The notes below the pieces were generated by a model. The model saw only the letters and a list, made by a program, of their open reading frames with translations. It had not been told where the DNA came from and ran no database searches. From positions 992,001-1,056,000 of the forward strand of contig NZ_CP026923.1 of NCBI RefSeq assembly GCF_002950575.1: DNA of 64,000 nt, given 5' to 3'. The translations under genes were made by a program, and so were the position numbers. Positions 1 to 9,212 of the stretch are shown piece by piece. Position 1 is the first letter of the stretch. The number at the start of each line of letters is the position of its first letter. This stretch comes from Pontimonas salivibrio (GTDB lineage: Bacteria > Actinomycetota > Actinomycetes > Actinomycetales > Microbacteriaceae).

Positions 1-30
1 GCTATTGGCAGCTGGGAGTGCGAGCGATGG

Positions 31-1659
31 TCACCGACCGGGCGGATTTAGCAATCCAGCGTCGCGAACTGATGCCCTGACCGGGCTATGACGCCTGGAG
101 CCCGCAATCGCCAAGGCGCTCAAGCCCAAGGCGATGAGCCACCACTCCCACTGCTTCCCCCACCGGGCTGCAGGTGTTGTGTGGGTGGCGGTGGGAACCC
201 TCTCGATCATGTAACCCTCGGTATAGGTGGGGAGGCGATCCAGGTCTTTTCCCTCCGGGGTGATGATCGCACTGGTTCCGACTGTAGAAATATTCACCAC
301 GCTTCGACCCAGTTCAACCGCTCGAAGCCGGGCGATAGCTAACTGTTGAAGACTTTGGTCGGTGCGCCCAAAATCAGCGTTATTGGTGGGGGCAAAAATG
401 ATGTCCGCACCCTCATCCATCATCTGGGCGAAAATGGCGTCGTCGACGATGTCGTAGCAGATCGCAATCCCGGCGGTGTGGGAGTCGATCGAAAACACCG
501 TATCGCGGGTGCCAAAGCTGTAATCCCTGGGGACGAGGTCGAAAAGTTCTGGCGCCAGCGGGTAAATCAGCTCCCTGGCGGGAAGGTATTCGGCGAACGG
601 AACGGGGTGAATTTTGTCGTATTGATCGGAGGCCCCGGAGCCCCCTTGTCCATCTTCCTCCCATAGCAACACGCTGTTAAACGTCTCGTCACCGTCTCTA
701 GTGATGGTCCCCACCACCAGCGGGGCATCCATTTCTCGCACCACTTCATTGGCGATGGCGGCCGCCATTTCGTCACGCAGTGGATCAATATCGGATGCGT
801 TTTCCGGCCACACCACAACGTCGACTTGTTCGCCGTAAATCCGTTGGGTGACGAGGTGATGGTCACGCAGATTGTCACCGCGTTCATACTGTGCAAAGAG
901 TCCGGCATCGGCGTTGCCTTGAATGGCGGCAACGCTCATGTGGCCACTAATCGTTGTGGGGAAAGCCGGCCAGACAACAAGAGCTGTCACCACAGCCAAC
1001 GCCAGCGCTGCGCGAGATTGCCTGCTCACTCGATGCTCCAGCCACAGCACAACCCCGAAGGCGGAAAGCCAGGCGAGGATAAAGCTGAACACGCCAGGAC
1101 CCACCCACGCCACGAGAGGCGTCAGCGGTGTCTCCGATTGGCTGTGGGCAAGCCGGGCCCAGTTGAAACCCCCCGAGGGCCACACCCCCGAAACCGATTC
1201 GCGCAACAACCAGATACTGGCCAACACGGTCGGAAGCATGCCAAGTGTTCCCACCGGTCCCGACCACAGCTGGGGTATCCAGCGCCAGGCCAGGGTGAGG
1301 AGTGCGAACCCCAACGCAAAAAAGGCGGTTTGGGCAATCGTGAGCCCAAACCACGGCACAGGGCCGAGATACACGGTGAGCCACCAGATGTGAATGCCGT
1401 AGTAGGAAAACCCACCCACAGCGCCCACCAACAGCGACGAACGAACGCTCAGGCCTCGGGCAGCGAAAATCATCAAAGCGGCACCCACAAGAGTGAGTGG
1501 CCACAGGTTTGTATCGGGGTGCCCCAAATCCATCACCCAGCCAGAAACTACGGCCAGTGTGAGGGCGACAAGCAGTGGTAGCCCCAGTGGACCGCGACCA
1601 TTCCATGCAGTCACTGCGTGGGTTCGGGCTACAACACTCACACCGGAAAGCCTAGACAA
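31..1659 (-). CDS. lnt: Apolipoprotein N-acyltransferase Lnt
   Basis: Membrane enzyme that adds the third acyl chain to the N-terminal cysteine of lipoproteins. The N-terminal ~240 residues are strongly hydrophobic with several membrane segments, followed by a periplasm-type nitrilase domain. The catalytic Glu-Lys-Cys triad is visible as WPEN (E286), YDKIHPVPF (K349) and ICYD (C401). At 542 residues it has normal family length. It is last in the minus-strand run after helY, whose stop it overlaps by 8 bases. The start is uncertain: TTG at 1659 has no clear ribosome site, and an in-frame GTG at 1641 is an alternative. Confidence 0.9.
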   Translation of the reverse strand: MSRLSGVSVVARTHAVTAWNGRGPLGLPLLVALTLAVVSGWVMDLGHPDTNLWPLTLVGAALMIFAARGLSVRSSLLVGAVGGFSYYGIHIWWLTVYLGPVPWFGLTIAQTAFFALGFALLTLAWRWIPQLWSGPVGTLGMLPTVLASIWLLRESVSGVWPSGGFNWARLAHSQSETPLTPLVAWVGPGVFSFILAWLSAFGVVLWLEHRVSRQSRAALALAVVTALVVWPAFPTTISGHMSVAAIQGNADAGLFAQYERGDNLRDHHLVTQRIYGEQVDVVVWPENASDIDPLRDEMAAAIANEVVREMDAPLVVGTITRDGDETFNSVLLWEEDGQGGSGASDQYDKIHPVPFAEYLPARELIYPLAPELFDLVPRDYSFGTRDTVFSIDSHTAGIAICYDIVDDAIFAQMMDEGADIIFAPTNNADFGRTDQSLQQLAIARLRAVELGRSVVNISTVGTSAIITPEGKDLDRLPTYTEGYMIERVPTATHTTPAARWGKQWEWWLIALGLSALAIAGSRRHSPVRASVRDAGLLNPPGR

Positions 1660-4087
1660 GGCTGCTGAGGGCCACGATCCCCCGGAACACTTGCGCTTTG
1701 GCTTCTCGCGCCCGCTTACCTACAGGACCGTCATCGACCTGTTCGATGTGGTCCAGCACATCGACCACTTGTTTACACAGTCGAACAAAGTCGCCGACTG
1801 CGACATCGTCGTCACCGATTACTGCCGCGAGGTCCGCTCCCGATGCCCACTCCCACATGGCCCAGGCTCGGTGGGCTGAAAGCGGATAAGGCCCGCTTAG
1901 GTGGTGCCTGCGCTCCACAATGTCTAAGCGCTCCCACAACTCTTCAGTGTCCTTCAGGGCCGCCCGAAAAGGCCCCGGGGGTAACTCTGAGGGTTTGGGG
2001 GGCATTTCGTCTGCGCGGCCTTCGTGCACCAGGACGGAGACCATCGCAGCCAAACTGGCAGGGTCCAACTCCGACCACAGCTGGCGGCGCAGCGCCTCAG
2101 CCGTGAGTAGGTCGCGTTCACCATAGATTCTTCTCAGGCGCTCACCGTGGACACTGAGCGTGTAGTCACCGTCGCCAGGGCGCAGGTAGTCCAGCTCTTC
2201 CAACACGCCGACTACCCGGTCGAATACGACGCTGATGGCTCCAGTGCGCTGCTCAATTTGTCGCCGAATTTTGTCGGTTTCTCGTTGAAGCCGCCACCAA
2301 CGCTCCGCCCACCGGGCATGCGATTCTCGGTCTGGGCAATGGTGACAGGGGTGTTTTTTGAGCTCAACACGCAGCGAATCTATTTCGCTGCGTTCGGAGT
2401 CGTCGGAGGTGCGCCGGAGCGCTTTTTCCCGGTCTGAGAGGTTTCGTCGAAGCGCCGCGTAGTCGCGAAAATCGCCCCGATCACAGGTGATTGCTTCTTC
2501 ATAACCGGCTAACGATTCCTCGTTGCGCCGAACGTTCTTGGCCATTTCCACCACGTGGCGGTCGGCTTGGAATTGGGCGAAAGAACTTTCCAAAATGGTG
2601 CGGGTCGGTTCGTGCCCGAATTGGGCAATCAAGTTCACGGCCATGTTGTATGTCGGGCGGAAACTGGAGCGCAGTGGGTAGGAGCGCTTAGAAGCCAACT
2701 GGGCGACCTGTTCAGGGTTCATCCCCGGCCGCCAGGTGATGACCGAATGGCCTTGTGTGTCGATCCGCCTTCTACCGGCCCGCCCCGTTAACTGAGTGTA
2801 CTCCCCCGCGGTAATCGGCTTTTTCGATTCACCATCAAACTTTTCAAGCTTCTCCAACACGACAGTGCGCGCAGGCATGTTGATGCCTAATGCCAGGGTT
2901 TCCGTGGCGAAGACTACGCGCAGTAATTTCCGCCGAAACGCTTCTTCGACCACTTCTTTGAATACTGGCAAGAGCCCTGCGTGATGGGCTGCCACCCCGC
3001 GCAGTAGCCCATCCACCCAGGCGTGGTAGCCCAATACACCGAGGTCTTCTTCGTCAAGACGTTCGCATCGTTCCTCGACGAGGTCGAGAATGGCCGCCTT
3101 TTCTTCCGGGCTGGTCAGGTCGACGCCGCGGTCAAGTGCTGCTTGGACGGCCTTGTTGCACCCCACTCTCGAAAACACGAAGAAAATGGCGGGAAGCAGG
3201 TCTTCGCTTTCCAACAGTCGAATGACTTTTGCACTGGAGACTTTTGGCGAGGCGGTGTTGTCGTATCGCCGCCCGCCACGGCCACGGCGTGCTCCGCGCG
3301 GCTGGGCGTAGCGTCCGCCCTGGTTTCGTTGGAGCGTGTGCACCAGTTGAACGATTTCGGGGTTTACTTTGGGGGTGACCCCCAGTTGGTCGCTGCGAAA
3401 AAGGGGCACCATCCGCTCCCCCACCAGCATGTGCTGGTAGAGCGGAACGGGCCGTTCCTCACTGACGACAATGTCGGTGTCGCCTCGCACGGTGTGCAAC
3501 CATTCACCAAATTCTTCGGCGTTTGACACCGTTGCGCTCAAGGAAATGAGTTGGACGGTATCGGGCAGGTGAATGATCACCTCTTCCCAGACAGCCCCAC
3601 GGAAGCGATCAGCGAGGTAGTGCACTTCGTCCATCACCACGTACGCCAAATGCTCTAAAAGCTCACTGTGGGCGTAGAGCATGTTGCGCAGTACCTCGGT
3701 GGTCATAATGACCACACGGGCGTGTGGGTTAATGCTGGTGTCGCCGGTGAGTAGACCAATCTGTGACGCCCCGTACACTTCGACCAGTTCGGTGTATTTC
3801 TGGTTGGACAGCGCCTTCATCGGGGTCGTGTAAAACACTTTGGCTTCGGTGGTCTGCAGGGCCAAAAAAATGGCAAACTCTGCGACAGCAGTCTTCCCCG
3901 CCCCTGTCGGTGCGGCAACGAGGACACCGCGGCCGGCTTCGACCGATTCGCAGGATGCGACCTGGAACGGGTCCAAGTCGAACGCGAGGGTCTCACGGTA
4001 AGCCGAAAGTCCCGGGGAATGGGTGCGCTTGGTGGCTGCGCGGTAACGCTCGGCGGGAGAAAGCTTCGCCGACGATGGCTCAGCCAA
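1652..4087 (-). CDS. helY: Ski2/Mtr4-like DEVH-box RNA helicase HelY
   Basis: Superfamily 2 helicase of the Ski2-like group, presumed to act in RNA turnover or processing. Walker A (APTGAGKT, about residues 59-66), the DEVH box (about 153-156), LSAT motif III and the QLTGRAGRRR motif VI are all readable. The C-terminal half is the long helical region typical of HelY. The chosen start is a TTG that overlaps the tatC stop by 8 bases, giving 811 residues. An upstream extension to 4195 would lie inside tatC and has no homology-like content. The order pafB-pafC-tatA-tatC-helY is conserved in actinobacteria. Confidence 0.9.
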   Translation of the reverse strand: MAEPSSAKLSPAERYRAATKRTHSPGLSAYRETLAFDLDPFQVASCESVEAGRGVLVAAPTGAGKTAVAEFAIFLALQTTEAKVFYTTPMKALSNQKYTELVEVYGASQIGLLTGDTSINPHARVVIMTTEVLRNMLYAHSELLEHLAYVVMDEVHYLADRFRGAVWEEVIIHLPDTVQLISLSATVSNAEEFGEWLHTVRGDTDIVVSEERPVPLYQHMLVGERMVPLFRSDQLGVTPKVNPEIVQLVHTLQRNQGGRYAQPRGARRGRGGRRYDNTASPKVSSAKVIRLLESEDLLPAIFFVFSRVGCNKAVQAALDRGVDLTSPEEKAAILDLVEERCERLDEEDLGVLGYHAWVDGLLRGVAAHHAGLLPVFKEVVEEAFRRKLLRVVFATETLALGINMPARTVVLEKLEKFDGESKKPITAGEYTQLTGRAGRRRIDTQGHSVITWRPGMNPEQVAQLASKRSYPLRSSFRPTYNMAVNLIAQFGHEPTRTILESSFAQFQADRHVVEMAKNVRRNEESLAGYEEAITCDRGDFRDYAALRRNLSDREKALRRTSDDSERSEIDSLRVELKKHPCHHCPDRESHARWAERWWRLQRETDKIRRQIEQRTGAISVVFDRVVGVLEELDYLRPGDGDYTLSVHGERLRRIYGERDLLTAEALRRQLWSELDPASLAAMVSVLVHEGRADEMPPKPSELPPGPFRAALKDTEELWERLDIVERRHHLSGPYPLSAHRAWAMWEWASGADLAAVIGDDDVAVGDFVRLCKQVVDVLDHIEQVDDGPVGKRAREAKAQVFRGIVALSSLV

Positions 4088-4877
4088 CGTCGCTGCCTGT
4101 CTCAGCCAGTGCGTCGCTCTCCAAGCGGGCCGTTTTTTTCGCTGCCCGGCGGTCGTGGAGCCACGTGATTCCCGCTGCCAAGTAGTACAACACAATCATC
4201 GGGATGGCGAGCAAAATCATTGACATGACGTCCGCCGCGGGGGTGGCGATCGCGGTGAACAGGGCAATCAGCACGATGGCAATCCGCCAGCCCTTGATGA
4301 TCGCCTGGGCACTCAAGACCCCGAGAACGTTTAAGACCACCAGAAATACAGGGAGAACAAAACCGACGCCGATTGCCACCACAAGCTTCAACGCGAAGTC
4401 CAAATACACCCGTGCAGTGAGAAGCGTTGCGGACTGTTCGGGTGCGAATCCGGTCAACAAAATCACGATGTTGGGCAGCACCATCCACCCGGTAAACACT
4501 CCGGCAAAGAACAGTGGGACGGCGGCGGCAAGAAAACCCAAAACCACCTTTTTTTCTTTGGCCACCAGGGCTGGCACGAAATAGGCCCAAATTTGGTAGA
4601 GCCAGACCGGGGCCGACAGCACTATGCCAAGGGTCAGAGCGATGGCGATTTTGGTGTCAAACGCTTCGCTGACGCTCGTGTAGTTAATTTCGGCGTTGCG
4701 GTCGCGCTCTTCGGCAATTTCCAATACCGGCTCCGACAAGGCTGCCCAGACAAGGTCGGCTAAAAACCACCCCGCCACTCCGGCGAGAATGATCGCCACC
4801 GCGCTGACCAGGAGGCGTTTGCGAAGCTCAACCAGGTGTTCCGCGAGGGACATCCTGGCCCCATCGGATCTGGCCAC
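4080..4877 (-). CDS. tatC: Sec-independent translocase subunit TatC
   Basis: Receptor and core subunit of the twin-arginine translocon, which exports folded proteins with RR signal peptides. The 265-residue protein has about six hydrophobic segments and the conserved cytoplasmic N-terminus HLVELRKR (residues 14-21) that contacts the signal peptide. It starts 2 bases after the tatA stop, so the two are surely co-transcribed. No tatB is seen beside them; Gram-positives often place it elsewhere. Confidence 0.95.
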   Translation of the reverse strand: MARSDGARMSLAEHLVELRKRLLVSAVAIILAGVAGWFLADLVWAALSEPVLEIAEERDRNAEINYTSVSEAFDTKIAIALTLGIVLSAPVWLYQIWAYFVPALVAKEKKVVLGFLAAAVPLFFAGVFTGWMVLPNIVILLTGFAPEQSATLLTARVYLDFALKLVVAIGVGFVLPVFLVVLNVLGVLSAQAIIKGWRIAIVLIALFTAIATPAADVMSMILLAIPMIVLYYLAAGITWLHDRRAAKKTARLESDALAETGSDVG

Positions 4878-4879
4878 GG

Positions 4880-5077
4880 TTAGTTCTTCGGAAGTTCCTG
4901 CTCGTCGGAAGCTGCAGCCTTGTCATCCTGGGCAGGTTCGGCCTTGACCTCAGATTTGAAAATTTTCATTGACTGCCCGAGGCTGCGTGCGAGGGCGGGA
5001 AGCTTAGGTGCGCCGAAAAGTAAAATAATGAGGACCAACACAATGAGGCCAGTCCAGCCCCCCAAATTGCCACCCAT
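4880..5077 (-). CDS. tatA: Sec-independent translocase subunit TatA
   Basis: Pore-forming subunit of the twin-arginine translocon. This 65-residue protein has a single N-terminal membrane helix (about residues 9-20), the FG hinge (residues 21-22), an amphipathic helix and a charged acidic/lysine tail, as in TatA. The start ATG has an AGGAG ribosome site 7 bases upstream. The 60-base gap after pafC is the only real break in this run and could hold a promoter, but I see no convincing one. Confidence 0.92.
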   Translation of the reverse strand: MGGNLGGWTGLIVLVLIILLFGAPKLPALARSLGQSMKIFKSEVKAEPAQDDKAAASDEQELPKN

Positions 5078-5137
5078 TACCTGCTCCTTCTTCGCGTCAC
5101 TAAAGATTCAATACGTCTGGAGTGTAACACCGGGGGC

Positions 5138-6130
5138 TTAAGCATCTCCGGAGGTTTCGGAGGCGTGCAAAGCGCGTGTGGCAAAGTCCCGTACAGCCGC
5201 CTTTGCCGATTCCGGGCCACGCACCCGCACCACCCCAGGGTGGGAGCAGACAAATCGCACGAGAGCGTTTTCGTGGGCAAAAGGAATCGTGGCCACGAAC
5301 ACGTCGCCCTCTTTTTCGGGCGGGTTGTGACGGTCAAGATATTCGGCAATCAGTGCGAGGGCGTGGGGATCACATTCAATAACCACCTGGAGGTCAGCCG
5401 AAGACGGATCAAAAATCTGCCACGATTCCGGTTGGCTTACATCCGGGTGCTCCCCAATCGGTGCGGACAGGGCCTCCACCTGACCCATTCGGTCCAAGCG
5501 AAACACCCGAAGCGCTTCACGGCTGTGACACCAGGCCCGCAGGTACCAGGTGTTATCCCGCGCTTCGAGGGTGATGGGGTCGACACTGCGTTTCGTCGCC
5601 TCCCCCGAGGAAGTCAAATAGTCAAAGCTCACCTGGGTGCCGGCACCAATTGCCTGGTCGAGCAGATCCCTCGTGGAATCAATGGGGGCTGATTTCACCA
5701 CCAGTGTGTCCCCCGCGTCACTTCCTGTCAGCGTGCGCAGTTTGGCCAATAAGGATTGGACGTCGCTGCGCTCGCCGTAACGCGGATGGGCGGCCAAATA
5801 TTGCAACCCGGCGATAAGTGCGGCCAGTTCGCGGGGAGAAAACCGTGGTTGCTGGTCAATCACGATGGTGTTTTCGAAACGAATGACGGAGTCGTGTTCT
5901 AGCGCATCCCAGTCGATATCGAACAAATCAGCGTGCAGGTAGGCGGAGGAGTCTCCTGGAATTCCCGCACACGCTATTAACTCGACCGCTTTTTTGATGT
6001 CCTTTTCACTTCGGCCAAACTGTGCGGCGGCCTCGGCAATGCTCACTTCCCCACGGTCCATCACGAAAGGGACCAGTGCGAGAAATAGGACAAGGTTTTC
6101 CCCGGTCGGGTGTGAGGTGCTATTGGCCAT
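5138..6130 (-). CDS. pafC: WYL-domain transcriptional regulator PafC
   Basis: Second half of the PafB/PafC pair, the WYL-family activator of the LexA-independent DNA damage response in mycobacteria (established for that group). The 330-residue protein has a degenerate N-terminal winged-helix region, then a WYL core with the literal triad in NTWYLRAW near residue 195 and a C-terminal WCX-like extension. It overlaps pafB by 11 bases, so the two are co-translated. A likely target promoter lies about 5 kb away at 12012. Confidence 0.88.
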   Translation of the reverse strand: MANSTSHPTGENLVLFLALVPFVMDRGEVSIAEAAAQFGRSEKDIKKAVELIACAGIPGDSSAYLHADLFDIDWDALEHDSVIRFENTIVIDQQPRFSPRELAALIAGLQYLAAHPRYGERSDVQSLLAKLRTLTGSDAGDTLVVKSAPIDSTRDLLDQAIGAGTQVSFDYLTSSGEATKRSVDPITLEARDNTWYLRAWCHSREALRVFRLDRMGQVEALSAPIGEHPDVSQPESWQIFDPSSADLQVVIECDPHALALIAEYLDRHNPPEKEGDVFVATIPFAHENALVRFVCSHPGVVRVRGPESAKAAVRDFATRALHASETSGDA

Positions 6131-7109
6131 GTTCGACCACCACGGTGTTCAACGCATCACGGTGAGCCACTCGTACGGCATCAGGTTCGATAGACCGAAT
6201 GTCGGGCCCGTATCCGGCAAGCTCAACCCCCAGGGCAACCGCATCGGTGAAATGCACCACGACGGTGTCGCCTTCTACGGTGCTGCCGGGGCGATGAGCC
6301 AACTCCAGGGCAGCGACACTGCCCGGTGTGACTTGCACGCGGGCAGTCTTAGACCAAAACAGTTCGTCAAGCTCTGCGGTGATTGAGTCAATTTGCCCGG
6401 GGGCTGCGCCTCTAGCGGGTGCATCCACTGCCTTAATGGGCGACACAATGCGTCGCAGGAGGAAGGTGCGCTCGGTGGCATCAGGCTCTTCGAGGCTGAT
6501 CAGGTGCCAACGGTTCTCGTGCAGCACGATGGACAGCGGTGACACGGTTCGGGTGGTGGGCTGACTCATACCGGGCTTTAGATAGTCAAAGCGCACCTGG
6601 CAACCCTCGGCCACGGCGCGCCTGAGGGCGTCTAAGGCGGGGTCTCGTGCAGTGATCATCGGCAAAAACCCGACCAAGGGCTCGTCCACAGAGACTCCGT
6701 AGCTGGCCAGTTTCGTGTGCGTGAGACGGGCTTCTACCGAGAGGCTCCCCTCACGCCAGACCGCTGCGGCAGTGTTCAGCAGTCGAATGTCTTGAGCATC
6801 TAGTTGCCATCCCTGGGGCGAGTCGTAATCGGCTTTGGGGATGCGATAGAGGGTGCTCTTGTTGTTGCCTTCGTCTTCGGCAGGAATATAGGTCTCCAGC
6901 GGTATTCCCAACTCCCGCACGGTGTCCTTATCGCGCTCAAAGCGACGCTCGATGGTGGCACGTTGGACACCCGCTTCGACATCTTCCCGATATCCGCGCA
7001 CAGTGGTGAGAATGTGGTCTTTTGACAGACCTTGGCTGGTCGCCATCAACGCCAAGATCAGATGGAAGAGTCGATCTTCTGGTCTAATCGTGGGCGCGGT
7101 CACGGCCAC
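6120..7109 (-). CDS. pafB: WYL-domain transcriptional regulator PafB
   Basis: First half of the PafB/PafC heterodimer. The N-terminal ~80 residues form a winged-helix DNA-binding domain containing ERRFERDKDTVRELGIPLE, a typical recognition-helix region. The rest is a WYL domain, although the triad reads WHL (ENRWHLISL) rather than WYL. The start is a GTG at 7109; a second GTG two codons later is possible. Upstream, the usual PafA/Pup/Dop/ARC genes are missing and an FKBP gene lies there instead. Confidence 0.88.
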   Translation of the reverse strand: MAVTAPTIRPEDRLFHLILALMATSQGLSKDHILTTVRGYREDVEAGVQRATIERRFERDKDTVRELGIPLETYIPAEDEGNNKSTLYRIPKADYDSPQGWQLDAQDIRLLNTAAAVWREGSLSVEARLTHTKLASYGVSVDEPLVGFLPMITARDPALDALRRAVAEGCQVRFDYLKPGMSQPTTRTVSPLSIVLHENRWHLISLEEPDATERTFLLRRIVSPIKAVDAPARGAAPGQIDSITAELDELFWSKTARVQVTPGSVAALELAHRPGSTVEGDTVVVHFTDAVALGVELAGYGPDIRSIEPDAVRVAHRDALNTVVVEHGQ

Positions 7110-7171
7110 ATCCTACGCACCCGGAATGTAACGGGGTTGCTTCGCTCGCCGTGGGGGAAAAGACCAGGACT

Positions 7172-8158
7172 CTAGCGGGTTCCCAGGATGTCGAAGACGT
7201 ACACCAGGGTGGCCCCATCCGGTACACCTGCAGGACCAGCACCTTCGGCGTAGCCGGCACTGGGCGGAACGACAATAGCGACCTGAGATCCCACTGTTTG
7301 GCCTAAGAGGCCCTCGTAGATCCCGCTGATAACTCCTTCGACGGCTCCTTCGGTAGATCCGTCGACCAGCACAATGTCCAGAGGGGTCTGCTGATCGAAG
7401 CTGGAGGAAAACATTTGCCGGGTTTCCCAGACCACCCCGGTGAAGTGGACAACGGCGGTATCACCACTGTCAAGAGGTGCTCCGACACCTTTTTTCACGG
7501 TGTGTACCTGGAGATCCTCCGGGGGTGCGCCCATGGGGAGTGTCACACCGTGGAAACCCTCTGGGTGGGTGACGATCATGGGTGAACCGGATTCGGCGGG
7601 CTGTTGGCGGCCGTCGGCCCGATCTAGGTAGGTCTGCACAATGTCCACGACCACAACAACCGTGGAGTCGTTTTGGACCAGCTCATCTTCGGGGATAGGC
7701 CCGAACACGTTTTCGACCGTGTCGGTCACAACAAGGCGGTCACCGGCTTTCGCGCACTGCAAAGACCTCGCAAAAAAGTCTTCGCTTTCCGGGTCAACGA
7801 CCCGGCGAACCGCCTCTTGGTCCACAAAGCTGCTGGCGGTCAAAAACTGTCCATCGGAACCGAGATAGGCGGCGACGTGGAAGTCGACGGCTGAACCGGT
7901 GAGTGCAGCCTGGCCTTCGCCAGCAATTGTTCGAGAAACTTCCTGCCCCTTGGTAACGAGCGGGGTGGGAAATACGGCCACTGGGGCGCTGCCCTCGGTC
8001 TCGGCGTCTTCAACATCGACCAAACTGGACGCTTTGCCGGAGAGGGCAAGTGGCTCGCAACCGGGATCGCCCGCGGAGGCAACGGAGAATCCTCCTGCAA
8101 CGACACCTATTCCGATGAGACCTGTAATGGCAAGCGACAGCCCAGTAATTCTTGTCAT
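7172..8158 (-). CDS. Secreted FKBP-type peptidyl-prolyl isomerase
   Basis: Likely exported proline isomerase that assists protein folding outside the membrane. It has an N-terminal signal peptide (about residues 1-29, ending in an SVASAGD-like cleavage region, no clear lipobox). The middle (about 85-185) is poorly conserved and FKBP-like. The C-terminal FKBP domain is clear: DTAVVHFTGVVWE, then EGAVEGVISGIYEGLLGQ and PPSAGYAEG. The ribosome site is AGAGG 4 bases before ATG. It sits between trmI and pafB. Confidence 0.82.
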   Translation of the reverse strand: MTRITGLSLAITGLIGIGVVAGGFSVASAGDPGCEPLALSGKASSLVDVEDAETEGSAPVAVFPTPLVTKGQEVSRTIAGEGQAALTGSAVDFHVAAYLGSDGQFLTASSFVDQEAVRRVVDPESEDFFARSLQCAKAGDRLVVTDTVENVFGPIPEDELVQNDSTVVVVVDIVQTYLDRADGRQQPAESGSPMIVTHPEGFHGVTLPMGAPPEDLQVHTVKKGVGAPLDSGDTAVVHFTGVVWETRQMFSSSFDQQTPLDIVLVDGSTEGAVEGVISGIYEGLLGQTVGSQVAIVVPPSAGYAEGAGPAGVPDGATLVYVFDILGTR

Positions 8159-8165
8159 GAGACCT

Positions 8166-9212
8166 CTATTCTAGCCCGGCTGACGAGACGCCAGCGTCGG
8201 AGTGTGGGCTTGTGGGTGGATCGTCGGCAGGGCGAACCTCGGGTGCATTTCGGCGAGCTTTTTCGGCGCGCGCCTGACTTTCCCTCGTAAGTTGACGAAT
8301 TTTTTTGGCCGTTTCGGTGCGTTGGGCAACAGCCCCGGGGGTCCAGGCTTCGACATCTTCATCGAGGTAGTCGGGTTTGACTTTCTTTCCCGGTCGCACC
8401 GGGAGGGTTGCTCCGGGGGCGAGGCTGCGCGCCCAGCAAAGAAACGCAGTGTGGCCAATCATTCGGTGCTCTGGTCGCACCGCAAGGCCCTCCACATGCC
8501 AGGGGCGTTGAAGGGTTTCTGCTGCTTCTGGTTCGGTCGTTCGCCCGGTATCGCGCAACGCTTCCATCACTCTGGAGAGTTGGGTGACCGTGGCGACGTA
8601 GCAGACGATCACTCCCCCGGGTACAAGCGTGCGCAGGCTTTGTTCGAGGCATTCCCATGGCGCCAACATGTCAAGAATGATTCGATCGATTGAGTGATCG
8701 GGTTGATCGGCGAGGACGTCGTTGAGATCACCCAGCCGGATATCCCAGGTGGCAGGAGGTGAGCCGCGGTAATACGTTTCCACGTTGCCTCTGGCGATGT
8801 CGGCAAAATCTTCGCGCCGATCCACTGAAATCAGTGTTCCCTTGGGTCCCAACACACGGTGTAGCCAGAGGCTAAGCGCCCCGGAGCCCAAACCTGCTTC
8901 TAGAACAGTCTGGCCGGGGTGAATATCGGCACGTTGAAGGATTTGGGTCGCGTCTTTGGGGTAAATAATGGCTGCCCCGCGGGGCATTGACAGTACGTAG
9001 TCTTCCAAGAGGGGTCGCATCACCAAATATTCGACACCCTGTTCTGTGGTGACCACGCTGCCCTCGGGAAGGCCAATGAGGGCGTCGTGTGCCACCGAGC
9101 CTTTGTGCGAGTGAAAACGCCCGCCGGATTCCAACACGAAAGTGTGGTGTCGACCTTTGGGGTCGGTGAGACGAACCGTGTCACCGGATGCGAGTAATGC
9201 CTCAGTGCTCAC
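8166..9212 (-). CDS. trmI: tRNA (adenine-58-N1)-methyltransferase TrmI
   Basis: Methylates adenine 58 in the tRNA T-loop using S-adenosylmethionine. The 348-residue protein has the small N-terminal beta domain, PRGAAIIYPKD (about 77-87), and a class I methyltransferase fold with the SAM loop EAGLGSG (about 105-111) and the LDMLAPWE motif IV. The C-terminal ~70 residues are a charged extension. Its GTG start overlaps the stop of the upstream HAD gene by 4 bases (GTGA). In other actinobacteria the proteasome-activator ATPase gene follows; here it does not. Confidence 0.93.
   Translation of the reverse strand: MSTEALLASGDTVRLTDPKGRHHTFVLESGGRFHSHKGSVAHDALIGLPEGSVVTTEQGVEYLVMRPLLEDYVLSMPRGAAIIYPKDATQILQRADIHPGQTVLEAGLGSGALSLWLHRVLGPKGTLISVDRREDFADIARGNVETYYRGSPPATWDIRLGDLNDVLADQPDHSIDRIILDMLAPWECLEQSLRTLVPGGVIVCYVATVTQLSRVMEALRDTGRTTEPEAAETLQRPWHVEGLAVRPEHRMIGHTAFLCWARSLAPGATLPVRPGKKVKPDYLDEDVEAWTPGAVAQRTETAKKIRQLTRESQARAEKARRNAPEVRPADDPPTSPHSDAGVSSAGLE

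Noticed and set aside
826-1581. 251-codon plus-strand open frame
   Set aside because: It lies wholly within lnt on the other strand, has no ribosome site and a low-complexity, Arg/His/Pro-rich translation typical of antisense frames.
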